Shown here piece after piece: positions 44,201-54,903 of a stretch of DNA of 64,000 nucleotides. The translations under genes and the position numbers were made by a program. How positions within the stretch are numbered: the stretch's first letter is position 1; each line of letters opens with the position of its first letter. The notes below the pieces were generated by a model, which had not been told where the DNA came from, made no database searches, and was given only the letters and a program-made list of their open reading frames with translations. The stretch is from Mesocentrotus franciscanus (Eukaryota > Echinodermata > Echinoidea > Camarodonta > Strongylocentrotidae), in contig CP137667.1 in NCBI GenBank assembly GCA_037976565.1, forward strand, positions 310,001 through 374,000, in the 5' to 3' direction.

Positions 44201-47200
44201 AACATTATTACGATATTACGAAAACATTACATCTGGAATGTTTGTAAGATCTTTTTTAAACATTTTGAAAAACGTTAAAAAATGTTATTTTAATTGTTTT
44301 GATAAAAACGTATTTAAAACGTATTCTTGTGGCATTTGTAACATGTTTCAATGTAAAGACTACAATATTTTAACAACATTTAAAAAAATTTTTAATATCA
44401 TATCTATATAACATTTAAAACATGTTGGAAAAACGTTTCCTTTCTTCTTTGAAAACATTATTATGATATTACGAAAACATTACATGTGAATGTTTGTAAG
44501 ATCTTTTTTAACATTTTGAAAAACGTTCAAAAAATGTTATTTTAATTGTTTTGATAAAAACGTTTTAAAATGTTTTCTGTGACTTTGTACAACGTCGAAA
44601 TGTAAAGATTACAATATTTTAACAACATTCTTAAAATGTTATGTTTATATCATATCAATAACATTTAAAAGATGTTGGAAAACGTTTCTTTTCTTCTTTG
44701 AAACATTATTACGATATAACGAAAACATTACATCTGGAATGTTTGTGAGATCTTTTAAACATTTAAAAAACGTTCAAAAATGTTTTTTAATTGTTTTGAT
44801 AAAAACGTATTTAAAACGTATTCTTGTGACATTTGTAACACTTTTCAATGTAAAGACTACAATATTTTAACAACATTTTTAAAATGTTCTGTTTATATCA
44901 TATCCATAACATTTTAAAGATGTTGGAAAAACGTTTCTTTTCTTCTTTGAAACATTTGTACGATATTACGAAAACATTACATCTGGAATGTTTGTGAGAT
45001 CTTTTAAAACATTTTGAAAAACGTTCAAAAATGTTATTTTAATTGTTTTGATAAAAACGTATTTAAAATGTTTCTTGTGACATTTGTTAAACGTTTCAAT
45101 GTAAAGATTGCAATATTTTAAAACGTATTCTTGTGACATTTGTAACACGTTTCAATGTAAGACTACAATATTTTAACAACATTTTAAAAATGTTCTGTTT
45201 ATATCATATCTATAACATTTAAAAGATGTTGGAAAAACGTTTCTTTTCTTCTTTGAAAATATTACGATATTACGAAAACATTACATCTGGAATGTTTGTA
45301 AGATCTTTTTTAAACATTTTGAAAAACGTTCAAAAAATGTTATTTTAATTGTTTTGATAAAAACGTATTTAAAATGTATTCTTGTGACATTTGTAACACG
45401 TTTGAATGTAAAGACTACAATATTTTAACAACATTTTTAAAATGTTTTTTTTATCATATCTATAACATTTAAAAGATGTTGGAAAACGTTTCTTTTCTTC
45501 TTTGAAAACATTATTATGATATTACGAAAACATTACATCTGGAATGTTTGTGAGATCTTTTTTAAACATTTTGAAAAACGTTCAAAAATGTTATTTTAAT
45601 TGTTTTGATAAAAACGTATTTAAAACGTATTCTTGTGACATTTGTAACACGTTTCAATGTAAAGACTACAATATTTTAACAACATTTTTAAAATGTTTTT
45701 TTATATCATATTTATAACATTTAAAAGATGTTGGAAAACGTTTCTTTTCTTCTTTGAAACATTATTACGATATTACGAAAACATTACATCTGGAATGTTT
45801 GTGAGATCTTTTAAAACATTTTGAAAAACGTTCAAAAATGTTATTTTAATTGTTTTGATAAAAACGTATTTAAAATGTGTTCTTGTGACATTTGTAAAAC
45901 GTTTTAATGTAAAGATTGCAATATTTTAAAACGTATTCTTGTGACATTTGTAACGTTTCAATGTAAAGACTACAATATTTTAACAACATTTAAAAAATGT
46001 TCTGTTTATATCATATCTATAACATTTAAAGATGTTGGAAAAACGTTTCTTTTCTTCTTTGAAAACATTATTATGATATTACGAAAACATTACATCTGGA
46101 ATGTTTGTGAGATCTTTTAAACATTTAGAAAAACGTTCAAAAATGTTATTTTAATTGTTTTGATAAAAACGTATTTAAAACGTTTTCTTGTGACATTTGT
46201 AAAACGTTTCAATGTAAAGATTACAATATTTTAACAACATTCTTAAAATGTTCTGTTTATATCATATCTATAACATTTAAAAGATGTTGGAAAAACGTTT
46301 CTTTTCTTCTTTGAAAACATTATTATGATATTACGAAAACATTACATCTGGAATGTTTGTGAGATCTTTTTTAAACATTTAGAAAAACGTTCAAAAAATG
46401 TTATTTTAATTGTTTTGATAAAAACGTATTTAAAATGTATTCTTGTGACTATTGTACAACGTCAAAATGTAAAGATTACAATATTTTAACAACATTCTTA
46501 AAATGTTTTTAATATCATATCTATAACATTTAAAACATGTTTGAAAAACGTTTCTTTCCTTTTTAAAACATTATTATGATATTACGAAAACATTACATCT
46601 GGAATGTTTGTAAGATCTTGAAAAATTCAAAAATGTGAAAAAACGTATTTAAAATGTATTCTTTACAACGTTGATCATTTAGATAACGAAAACATTACAT
46701 CTGGAATGTTTGTAAGATCTTTTAAACATTTAGAAAAACATTCAAAAATGTTTTTAAATGTTTTAAAAAAACGTATTTAAAATGTATTCTTGTGACGTTT
46801 GTACAACGTCTAAATGTAAGGGTTACAATATTTTAACAACATTTTAAAATGTTCTTTTTATATCATATCAATAACATTTAAAAGATGTTTGAAAAACGTT
46901 TCTTTTATTCTTTGAAACATTTTACGATATTACGAAAACATTACATCTGGAATGTTTGTAAGATCTTTTAAAACATTTGGAAAAACGTTCAAATTTTTTA
47001 TTTTAATTGTTTTGATAAAAACGTATTTAAAATGTATTCGTATGACATTGTACAACGTCAAAATGTAAAGATTACAATATTTTAACAGCATTCTTAAAAT
47101 GTTTTTTTAATATCATATCTATAACATTTAAAACATGTTAGAAAAACGTTTCTTTCCTTTTTAAAACATTATTACGATATTACGAAAACATTTCATCTGG

Positions 47201-49188
47201 AATGTTTGTATGATCTTTTTAAAACATTTTGAAAAACGTTCAAAAAATGTTATTTTAATTGTTTTGATAAAATTGTTTCTGAAATGTTTTATAATGACTT
47301 TTGTACAACGTCGAAATGTAAAGATTAAAATATTTTAACAACATTCTTAAAATGTTCTGTTTATATCATATTAAAAACATTTAAAAGATGTTGGAAAAAC
47401 GTTTCTTTTCTTCTTTGAAACATTATTACGATATTACGAAAACATTACATCTGGAATGTTTGTAAGATCTTTTAAACATTTTAAAAAACGTTCAAAAATG
47501 TAATTTTAATTGTTTTGATAAAAACGTATTTAAAATGTATTCTTGTGACATTTGTAACACGTTTGAATGTAAAGACTACAATATTTTAACAACATTTTTA
47601 AAATGTTTTTTTATATCATATCTATTACATTTAAAAGATGTTGGAAAAACGTTTCTTTTCTTCTTTGAAAACATTATTATGATATTACGAAAACATTACA
47701 TCTGGAATGTTTGTAAGATCTTTTTGAACATTTTGAAAAACGTTCAAAAATGTTATTTTAAATGTTTTAAAAAACGTATTTAAAATGTATTCTTGTGACA
47801 TTTGTAAAACGTTTCAATGTAAAGACTACAATATTTTAACAACATTTTTAAAATGTTTTTTTAAATATCATATCTATTACATTTAAAACATGTTAGAAAA
47901 ACATTTCTTTCCTTTTTGAAAACATTATTATGATATTACGAAAACATTACATGTGAAATGTTTGTAAGATCTTTTTAAACATTTAGAAAAACATTCAAAA
48001 ATGTTTTTTTAATGTTTTAATAAAAACGTATTTAAAATGTATTTTTTGTGACGTTTGTACAACGTGTAAATGTAAGGGTTACAATATTTTAACAACATTT
48101 TTAAAATGTTCTGTTTATATCATATTGATAACATTTCAAAGATGTTTGAAAAACGTTTCTTTTATTCTTTGAAACATTTTTACGATATTATGAAAACATT
48201 ATATCTGGAATGTTTGTAAGATCTTTTTAAAACATTTTGAAAAACGTTCAAAAATGTTATTTGAATTGTTTTGATAAAAATGTATTTAAAATGTATTCTT
48301 GTGACATTTGTAAAACGTTTCTATGTTAAGAATACAATATTTTAACAACATTTTAAAAATGTTCTGTTTATATCATATTAATAACATTTAAAAGATGTTT
48401 GAAAAACGTTTCTTTTATTCTTTGAAACATTTTTACGATATTATGAAAACATTACATCTGGAATGTTTGTAAGATCTTTTTAAAACATTTTGAAAAACGT
48501 TCAAAAATGTTATTTTAATTGTTTTGATAAAAATGTATTTAAAATGTATTCTTGTGACATTTGTAAAACGTTTCTATGTTAAGAATACAATATTTTAACA
48601 ACATTTTAAAATGTTTTTTTTAATATCAGATCTATAACATTTAAAACATGTAAGAAAAACATTTCTTTCCTTTTTGAAAACATTATTATGATATTACGAA
48701 AACATTACATGTGAAATGTTTGTAAGATCTTTTTTAAACATTTAGAAAAACATTTAAAAATGTTTTTTAAATGTTTTAATAAAACGTATTTAAAATGTAT
48801 TTTTGTGACGTTTGTACAACGTCTAAATGTAAGGGTTACAATATTTTAACAACATTTTTAAAATGTTCTTTTATATCATATCAATAACATTTAAAAATGT
48901 TGGGAAAACGTTTCTTTGCTTCCTTCAAAACATTCTTATGATATTATAAAAACATAAAATGTCGGCCGTTTGTAAGATATTTTTAAACATTTTACAATAA
49001 TGTTTAAAAGATGTTTTAAAACATTACCCGAAAATCATCGGACATGGTACATTACTAAAATGTTTTTATAATGTTAAACATAATATCAATAATGTTTTAT
49101 AAATGTTATAATGACAGTTTTAAAAATGTTGTTTTCAAGACATTTGTAAGACCTTTTCAAAATGTTATGATAACGTTTTGTGTTAGCT
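41241..49188 (+). repeat. ~250-bp AT-rich satellite array, about 30 monomers
   Basis: The phrase GAAAACATTACATCTGGAAT recurs at spacings of about 245-255, with some at about 305-313. Monomers also share AAAAACGTTCAAAAATG, TGTTTTGATAAAAACGTATT and GTAAAGACTACAATATTTTA. The array is rich in AACGTT/AACATT/AATGTT words. The edges are more diverged than the centre. The right edge ends TTTTGTGTTAGCTGGG, which looks like a transposon terminus. Reading frames within are shared between monomers by repetition only. Confidence 0.95.
42900..45525 (+). repeat. Higher-order duplication (~1.32 kb, five monomers) inside the satellite
   Basis: Monomer-specific variants recur about 1315-1323 bp apart: CGTTAAAAAATG at 42952 and 44273, AACGTCGAAATG at 43272 and 44591, TTTGTACGATATTACG at 43638 and 44953. 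Long (305-313 bp) monomers carry the same extra ~60-bp segment at corresponding places. Confidence 0.75.
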
Positions 49189-49198
49189 GGGTATGTAA

Positions 49199-49850
49199 GT
49201 GAATTTCGTTCACATCATATGAATCTACATAACATTAATCTTTGAGCACCATCTAGCTTATTTGTGCTCTTTTTCTTCCAAATTTTGATATGTTGTAGCT
49301 AAGACAATTCTCTACAAGATAAGTCACTCTCACTTTTCGTTTTGATGACGTCATCATAGTGAAAATTTCAATTAAAGGCGACATGTCAGAATTTTCTTAA
49401 TTTGCGTGTTATGTCTATGAAAGTGAATTTCGTTCACATCATATGAATCTACATAACATTAATCTTGGAGCACTATCTAGCTTATTTGTGCTCTTTTTCT
49501 CCCAAATTTTGATATGTTGTAGCTAAGACAATTCTCTACAAGATAAGTCACCCTCACTTTTCGTTTTGATGACGTCATCATAGTGAAAATTTCAATTAAA
49601 GGTGACATTATGTTATGTTATGCTATGTCTACGGAAGTCGAATTTCGTTCACATAATGAATCTACATGACATTGTTCTGTGAGTAGTATCTCGCTTATTT
49701 TGCTCTAATCCCCCGCACCCCCAATTTAAGTATGTTATAGCTGATACTATGAGCTATCGGAAGTGCGCCTTCCGTTTTTTGATCAGATGTTTGAATCATG
49801 TAGAAATTTTTAATTGAAAGTTGAAATAGCGAATATGCCAAGGCCGTTTG
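49199..49850 (+). repeat. ~220-bp tandem repeats
   Basis: Three copies starting at 49199, 49423 and 49637 (the last diverged) contain GTGAATTTCGTTCACATCAT, TTGATATGTTGTAGCTAAGA and, in the first two, GATGACGTCATCATAGTG. The same repeat lies in inverse orientation at about 59640-60030 in the 2.6-kb unit. Confidence 0.85.
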
Positions 49851-50279
49851 TCAGCTTTGCATCGCTCTCTCTCTCTCTCTCTTCTATTTCACCCTCTCCC
49901 TCTCTTGTTCTGCCTCCCTCTTCTTCTAGCTCTGATGTCTCCCTAGCTGTCTCTGCCTCTCTCTTTCTCTACTCTCTCACCCTCTCCTTTTCCCGCCTTT
50001 GGCTCGCTCTCTCCTCTTTTATGTCTTATAGGATGTTCCTTAATTTCCTCTAGCTCTTTGCTGTGCCCTTTGTATTCTTATTTCACCCCTACCATGTTTC
50101 CTTGTACTTTCCTCTCTCCTTCCAAGTGTATGCATTCTGATTCCTCTTTCATCCCTCGGTCCAGCTCATGTATTTTTACATGACTATAACCAGTCTCCCT
50201 CTCTCCTTCTCTATCTCTATATTTTCATCAAATTTCATTATGATCATGATCTTGATCATAATCATTTCTCAATATTTTG

Positions 50280-50445
50280 TTCATCAGTTGAGTTATTACT
50301 TCAGTTCAGGTCACAGCTAGTTCAATATCAGTTCATCAGTTCATTCATCAGTTCATCAGTTTAGCTCATCAATTCAGTTCATTTCACATCAGTTCAATCT
50401 ATCAGTTCATCAGTACTTCATTCATCAATTCATATCTTAATACAT
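50280..50445 (+). repeat. CAGTTCATCAGTTCAT minisatellite
   Basis: Imperfect repeats of CAGTTCAT/CATCAGTT. Inverse copies lie at about 58985-59155 and 63775-63925. Confidence 0.85.
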
Positions 50446-50522
50446 CATTTTACATTAACATCATTATATTGGATCATTGAATTGAAGATGAGCATGATCA
50501 TAAGAATTGTAGACAGACCACC

Positions 50523-50554
50523 TAATTCGTCCTCATGACGAATTACATTTCTAG
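50523..50554 (+). repeat. Terminal hairpin + CTAG, copy 1
   Basis: TAATTCGTC, loop CTCAT, GACGAATTA, then six bases ACATTT... and CTAG, then a TTTA-rich tail. Other copies: 52700-52731, 54872-54903, 57041-57072 on plus, and 58879-58910, 61490-61521, 63659-63690 on minus. The 9-bp stem is unchanged in all seven copies while the loop varies (CTCAT, TTCAT, CTGAT). Resembles a Helitron 3' end (hairpin then CTRR). Confidence 0.7.
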
Positions 50555-51753
50555 TTTTTATTTATTTTCCCCCCTTTTTTGTTCCTAAGATAACTCAAGA
50601 TCAGTTTAGTCAATTTCTTTCAATTTTGGCACAGTCATAGGTCATTGTCATGAGACGTGACAGGAACATTTTCAAGGTCATCAAGTCTTCATGACGTCAT
50701 CCAGGCGCCATTTTGTGTTTTTTTGGTACTTTCAACTCATGATCATATCTTCATAACGGAAAGTCATTTCTCATTCATATTTATCATGATCAAGGTCAAT
50801 ATCCGTCCGGTCAATTTCAGGTCAAAAAACGCGCGCATGCGTACGTCCGCGCGTTAGCGCGCGCAAAATTTCAAAATGCTCCAAATCGTCTCAAATTCAT
50901 TTTGGATACGTTTCAGGCCATTTTAAGCATTTCGCAAAAACGCGCACACGCACATGCGCGTGCGTTTTCGCGCGTAACACCATTACACAACATAAAATCG
51001 CCATTTTTTTCTTTCATGATATTTCCCATATTTTTTCAAACAATTTGATACCATGTTTATCTCTTATTGACCATTAATAACAAGATGAGCGTCCATTCAA
51101 TATAAATGTCCGTGCGCGAGCTCTTGTAATACATAGCATATATGGGCAAAAACATGCCTATACAAAATTCATTGTAACTCTTCAGAATGGATGGGAACTC
51201 CCAATTTTTTTCATATTTGGATAGATTATGAGTCGGAGATATGATTTCATGTCTCATTTGACCCTCAATTAACTCATGACGTCATCATAATGGCCTCCGA
51301 ACTCAAAATTTCAATTTGCATATTATGACGTCAGCATATTTTTGGAAAATTGATTGTATCTCTGTAAATATTGATCGATTTTCTTCCAAATTTTGATATG
51401 TTCTAGCTGAGACAATTCTCTACAAATGCAGGTACCACGATTTTTCATTTTGACAAAGGCATCATGGCGTATTTTTGCGATTAAAGGAGGCATGTCAATT
51501 TTTCACATTTTGCGTGTATTCTCTATGGGACATGACTTTTCTCAAAACTGGATTCTACATTACCGTCTTTCGCGAGCAATATCTCCGTCGTTTTAGTTTT
51601 GTTTTTGCTGAGCTTTGAGTATGTTGTAGCTGAGACAATAAGCTATCACAAGTGTGCCCTTTATTTTTCGATCAGATGCCGGGATCATGCTCATATTTCA
51701 CTTGCAAAGTGAGATTTGAGAATTCCATTTTCCGTTCACGTGTAATGTCTATG

Positions 51754-51844
51754 TGGATTATTTTGGTATAGTGGTCATAGCACTTGCCTCCCATTCCGGC
51801 GACCCAAGTTCGATTCCTGGTGGGTCATTTTTTTTTTTTTTTTT
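51754..51844 (+). ncRNA. tRNA-Gly(CCC)-like Pol III head with T-run terminator, copy 1
   Basis: A-box-like TGGTATAGTGG (51764-51774) and B-box GTTCGATTCC (51808-51817) stand at tRNA-like spacing. A CCC triplet flanked by T and A lies in the anticodon-loop position within CCTCCCATTCC. The T arm pairs (CCAAG with CCTGG, one mismatch). TTGCC and GGCGA can form the anticodon stem around an oversized loop. The acceptor stem does not pair: the 3' TGGGTCA lacks a complement 5'. A run of 17 T follows at once, a Pol III-type terminator. This fits a tRNA-derived, SINE-like promoter rather than a working tRNA. Confidence 0.65.
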
Positions 51845-52169
51845 GCCGTCGTTTTAAATTTGATTTTATGATCTTCTTCGACTATTATAACATATTATCA
51901 TATACAATCACAAACAATGTAATAAAATGCCTAATTTTGCGTGTTATATCTATGGGAGAAGAATGTCAATCGTTTGAGTACAACCCTATGGGAAATCTGG
52001 TATTAAACCTAATATAGGGTGTATCTCCCAACTCTGCTACAATATCAAATCACCTTGCTAGTCTCCTTCCCAGACGTTTTTACTTTTCCAGTTATTCAGC
52101 CCAAGGTATATGCATGTTTACGTCTCTCCCGTGGACATAGAATTGTTTACTTGTCTATACTTCTCTCTT

Positions 52170-52475
52170 TCTCTATATTAAATTCTATTTATGCTGGATA
52201 TATTGAATGCATCGTTCTCCATTGCATCTCTCTCTTTCTCCTCTCTCTTGCTCTGTTTCCCTTCTCCTCTCTTATTTTGCCCCTCTCCTTCTCTTGCTCT
52301 GTCTCTGCATATATATCTCTCTACTCTTTTACCCTCTCCCTCTCTCTCTGCCTCCCTCTACCTCGACCTCTTGCCTTGCCTCCCTCTTATTCTCTTGCTC
52401 TGTCTCCCTCTGCCTCTGCCCTTCTCTTTTCTTCTCTCTCACCCTCTACCTCTCCCGCCTGCTCTGGTTCTCGTT
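52170..52475 (+). repeat. Polypyrimidine module of unit U1
   Basis: About 300 bp of CTCTCTC-, CTCCCTC- and TGCTCTGTCTC-type sequence. Open Leu/Ser/Pro-rich frames exist in all three plus frames, as expected from composition. Related modules lie at 54340-54645, 56515-56815 and, inverted, 61740-62045. Confidence 0.9.
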
Positions 52476-52731
52476 CTCCTTCTATTATGTCTTGTAATGT
52501 TCCTTAATTTTCTATAGCTCTGCCCTTTGCCCTTTGGCCTTGGAACTCAAAATACGAATTTGCATATTATGACGTCAGCATATTTATGGAAAATTGATTG
52601 TATCTGTAAATATGGATCGATTTTCTTCCAAATTTTGATATGTTGTAGCTAAGACAATTTTCTACAAGATCAGTTATTCAGATTACATAACAGACCACCT
52701 AATTCGTCCTCATGACGAATTACATTTCTAG

Positions 52732-54903
52732 TTTTTATTTATTTTCCCCCCTTTTTTGTTCCTAGGATAACTCAAGATCGGTTTTGTCAATTTCTTTCAA
52801 TTTTTGCACAGTCATAGGTCATAGTCATGAGACGTGACAGGAACATTTTCAAGGTCATCAGGTCTTCATGACGTCATCCAGGCGCCATTTTGTGTTTTTT
52901 GTACTTTCAACTCATGATCATATCTTCATAACGGAAAGTCATTTCTCATTCATATTTATCATGATCAAGGTCAATATCCGTCCGGTCAATTTCAGGTCAA
53001 AAAACGCGCGCACATGCGTACGTCCGCGCGTGAGCGCGCAAAATTTCAAAATGCTCAAAATCACTTTTATTCAAATGAGATACGTTTCAGGCCATTTTAA
53101 GCATTTTGCAAAAAACGCGCACGCGCATGCGCGCGCGTTTTCGCGCGTACTGGCATTTTGCAACATAGAATCGCCAATTTTTTCTGTCATCATATTTGGC
53201 ATATTTTTCCAAGCATTTTGATACCTTGTTCACTTTTTCTGACCAGTAATAACGCAATGAGCGTCCGTCAAAGTTAACAGCACGCGCGGACTGCGCTATC
53301 TGTATCCACAATACATGGGCAAAAACATGCCTATACAAAATTCATTGTAACTCTTCAGAATGGATGGGAACTCCCAATTTTTTTCATATTTGGATAGATT
53401 ATGAGTCGGAGATATGATTTCATGTCTCATTTGACCCTCAATTAACTCATGACGTCATCATAATGGCCTCCGAACTCAAAATTTCAATTTGCATATTATG
53501 ACGTCAGCATATTTTTGAAAATTGATTGTATCTCTGTAAATATTGATCGATTTTCTTCCAAATTTTGATATGTTCTAGCTGAGACAATTCTCTACAAATG
53601 CAGTCACCACGATTTTTCATTTTGACAAAGGCATCATGGCGTATTTTTGCGATTAAAGGAGGCATGTCAATTTTTCACATTTTGCGTGTATTCTCTATGG
53701 GACATGACTTTTTCTCAAAACTGGATTCTACATTCCGTCTTTCGCGAGCAATATCTCCGTCGTTTTAGTTTTGTTTTCGCTGAGCTTTGAGTATGTTGTA
53801 GCTGAGACAATAAGCTATCACAAGTGTGCCCTTTATTTTTCGATCAGATGCCGGGATCATGCTCATATTTCACTTGCAAAGTGGGATTTGAGAATTCCAT
53901 TTTCCGTTCACGTGTAATGTCTATGTGGATTATTTTGGTATAGTGGTCATAGCACTTGCCTCCCATTCCGGCGACCCAAGTTCGATTCCTGGTGGGTCAT
54001 TTTTTTTTTTTTTTTTGCCGTCGTTTTAAATTTGATTTTATGATCTTCTTCGACTATTATAACATATTATCATATACAATCACAAACAATGTAATAAAAT
54101 GCCTAATTTTGCGTGTTATATCTATGGGAGAAGAATGTCAATCGTTTGAGTACAACCCTATGGGAAATCTGGTATTAAACCTAATATAGGGTTTATCTCC
54201 CAACTCTGCTACAATATCAAATCACCTTGCTAGTCTCCTTCCCAGACGTTTTTACTTTTCCAGTTATTCAGCCCAAGGTATATGCATGTTTACGTCTCTC
54301 CCGTGGACATAGAATTGTTTACTTGTCTATACTTCTCTCTTTCTCTATATTAAATTCTATTTATGCTGGATATATTGAATGCATCGTTCTCCATTGCATC
54401 TCTCTCTTTCTCCTCTCTCTTGCTCTGTTTCCCTTCTCCTCTCTTATTTTGCCCCTCTCCTTCTCTTGCTCTGTCTCTGCATATATATCTCTCTACTCTT
54501 TTACCCTCTCCCTCTCTCTCTGCCTCCCTCTACCTCGACCTCTTGCCTTGCCTCCCTCTTATTCTCTTGCTCTGTCTCCCTCTGCCTCTGCCCTTCTCTT
54601 TTTCTTCTCTCTCACCCTCTACCTCTCCCGCCTCTGGTTCTCGTTCTCCTTCTATTATGTCTTGTAATGTTCCTTAATTTTCTATAGCTCTGCCCTTTGC
54701 CCTTTGGCCTTGGAACTCAAAATACGAATTTGCATATTATGACGTCAGCATATTTATGGAAAATTGATTGTATCTCTGTAAATATGGATCGATTTTCTTC
54801 CAAATTTTGATATGTTGTAGCTAAGACAATTTTCTACAAGATCAGTTATTCAGATTACATAACAGACCACCTAATTCGTCTTCATGACGAATTACATTTC
54901 TAG
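52732..54903 (+). mobile_element. 2.17-kb unit U2
   Basis: Same order of parts as U1 and very similar in sequence. CREs at 52869, 53450, 53499 and 54740. GC blocks at 53004-53040 and 53117-53150. tRNA-like segment at 53932-53999, hairpin 54872-54894, CTAG 54900-54903. Confidence 0.92.
53926..54016 (+). ncRNA. tRNA-Gly(CCC)-like Pol III head with T-run, copy 2
   Basis: The tRNA-like part is identical to copy 1: A-box TGGTATAGTGG (53936-53946), 3' TGGGTCA ending 53999, then 17 T. Confidence 0.65.

Larger units (their letters stand above)
49189..50554 (+). mobile_element. Partial upstream unit of the 2.2-kb element (module B 3' end)
   Basis: Consists of the ~220-bp repeats, a CT-rich tract (49860-50230), a CAGTTCAT minisatellite (about 50280-50440) and the hairpin plus CTAG end (50523-50554). 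Its arrangement matches the 3' half of the inverted 2.61-kb unit (58879-60030). Confidence 0.8.
50555..52731 (+). mobile_element. 2.17-kb unit U1
   Basis: Order of parts: TTTA-type tail, CTTTTTTGTTCC, CRE palindrome (50692), two alternating GC blocks (50829-50871, 50940-50975), paired CREs (51277, 51326), a run of diverged ~220-bp monomers, the tRNA-like segment (51760-51827) with T-run, polypyrimidine module (52170-52470), CRE (52570), hairpin (52700-52722) and CTAG (52728-52731). No protein domain is visible in any frame. Confidence 0.9.

Noticed and set aside
41241..49188. CRISPR-like array
   Set aside because: Monomers are about 250 bp, contiguous and diverged, with no short repeat/spacer pattern. 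The DNA is eukaryotic.
51754..51827. Functional tRNA-Gly gene
   Set aside because: The acceptor stem does not pair, the anticodon loop is oversized, and the segment is part of a repeat.
51784..52017. Identical 77-residue frame in three units (also 53956 and 62202 minus)
   Set aside because: It runs through the tRNA-like segment and the T-run. Identity follows from the recent duplication of the unit, not from protein constraint.
52019..52517. Leu-rich frames (up to 162 residues) resembling membrane proteins, repeated at 54227, 56402 and 61724
   Set aside because: They lie in a polypyrimidine repeat with all three frames open, and their lengths change with small indels between copies. Recurrence reflects DNA duplication.
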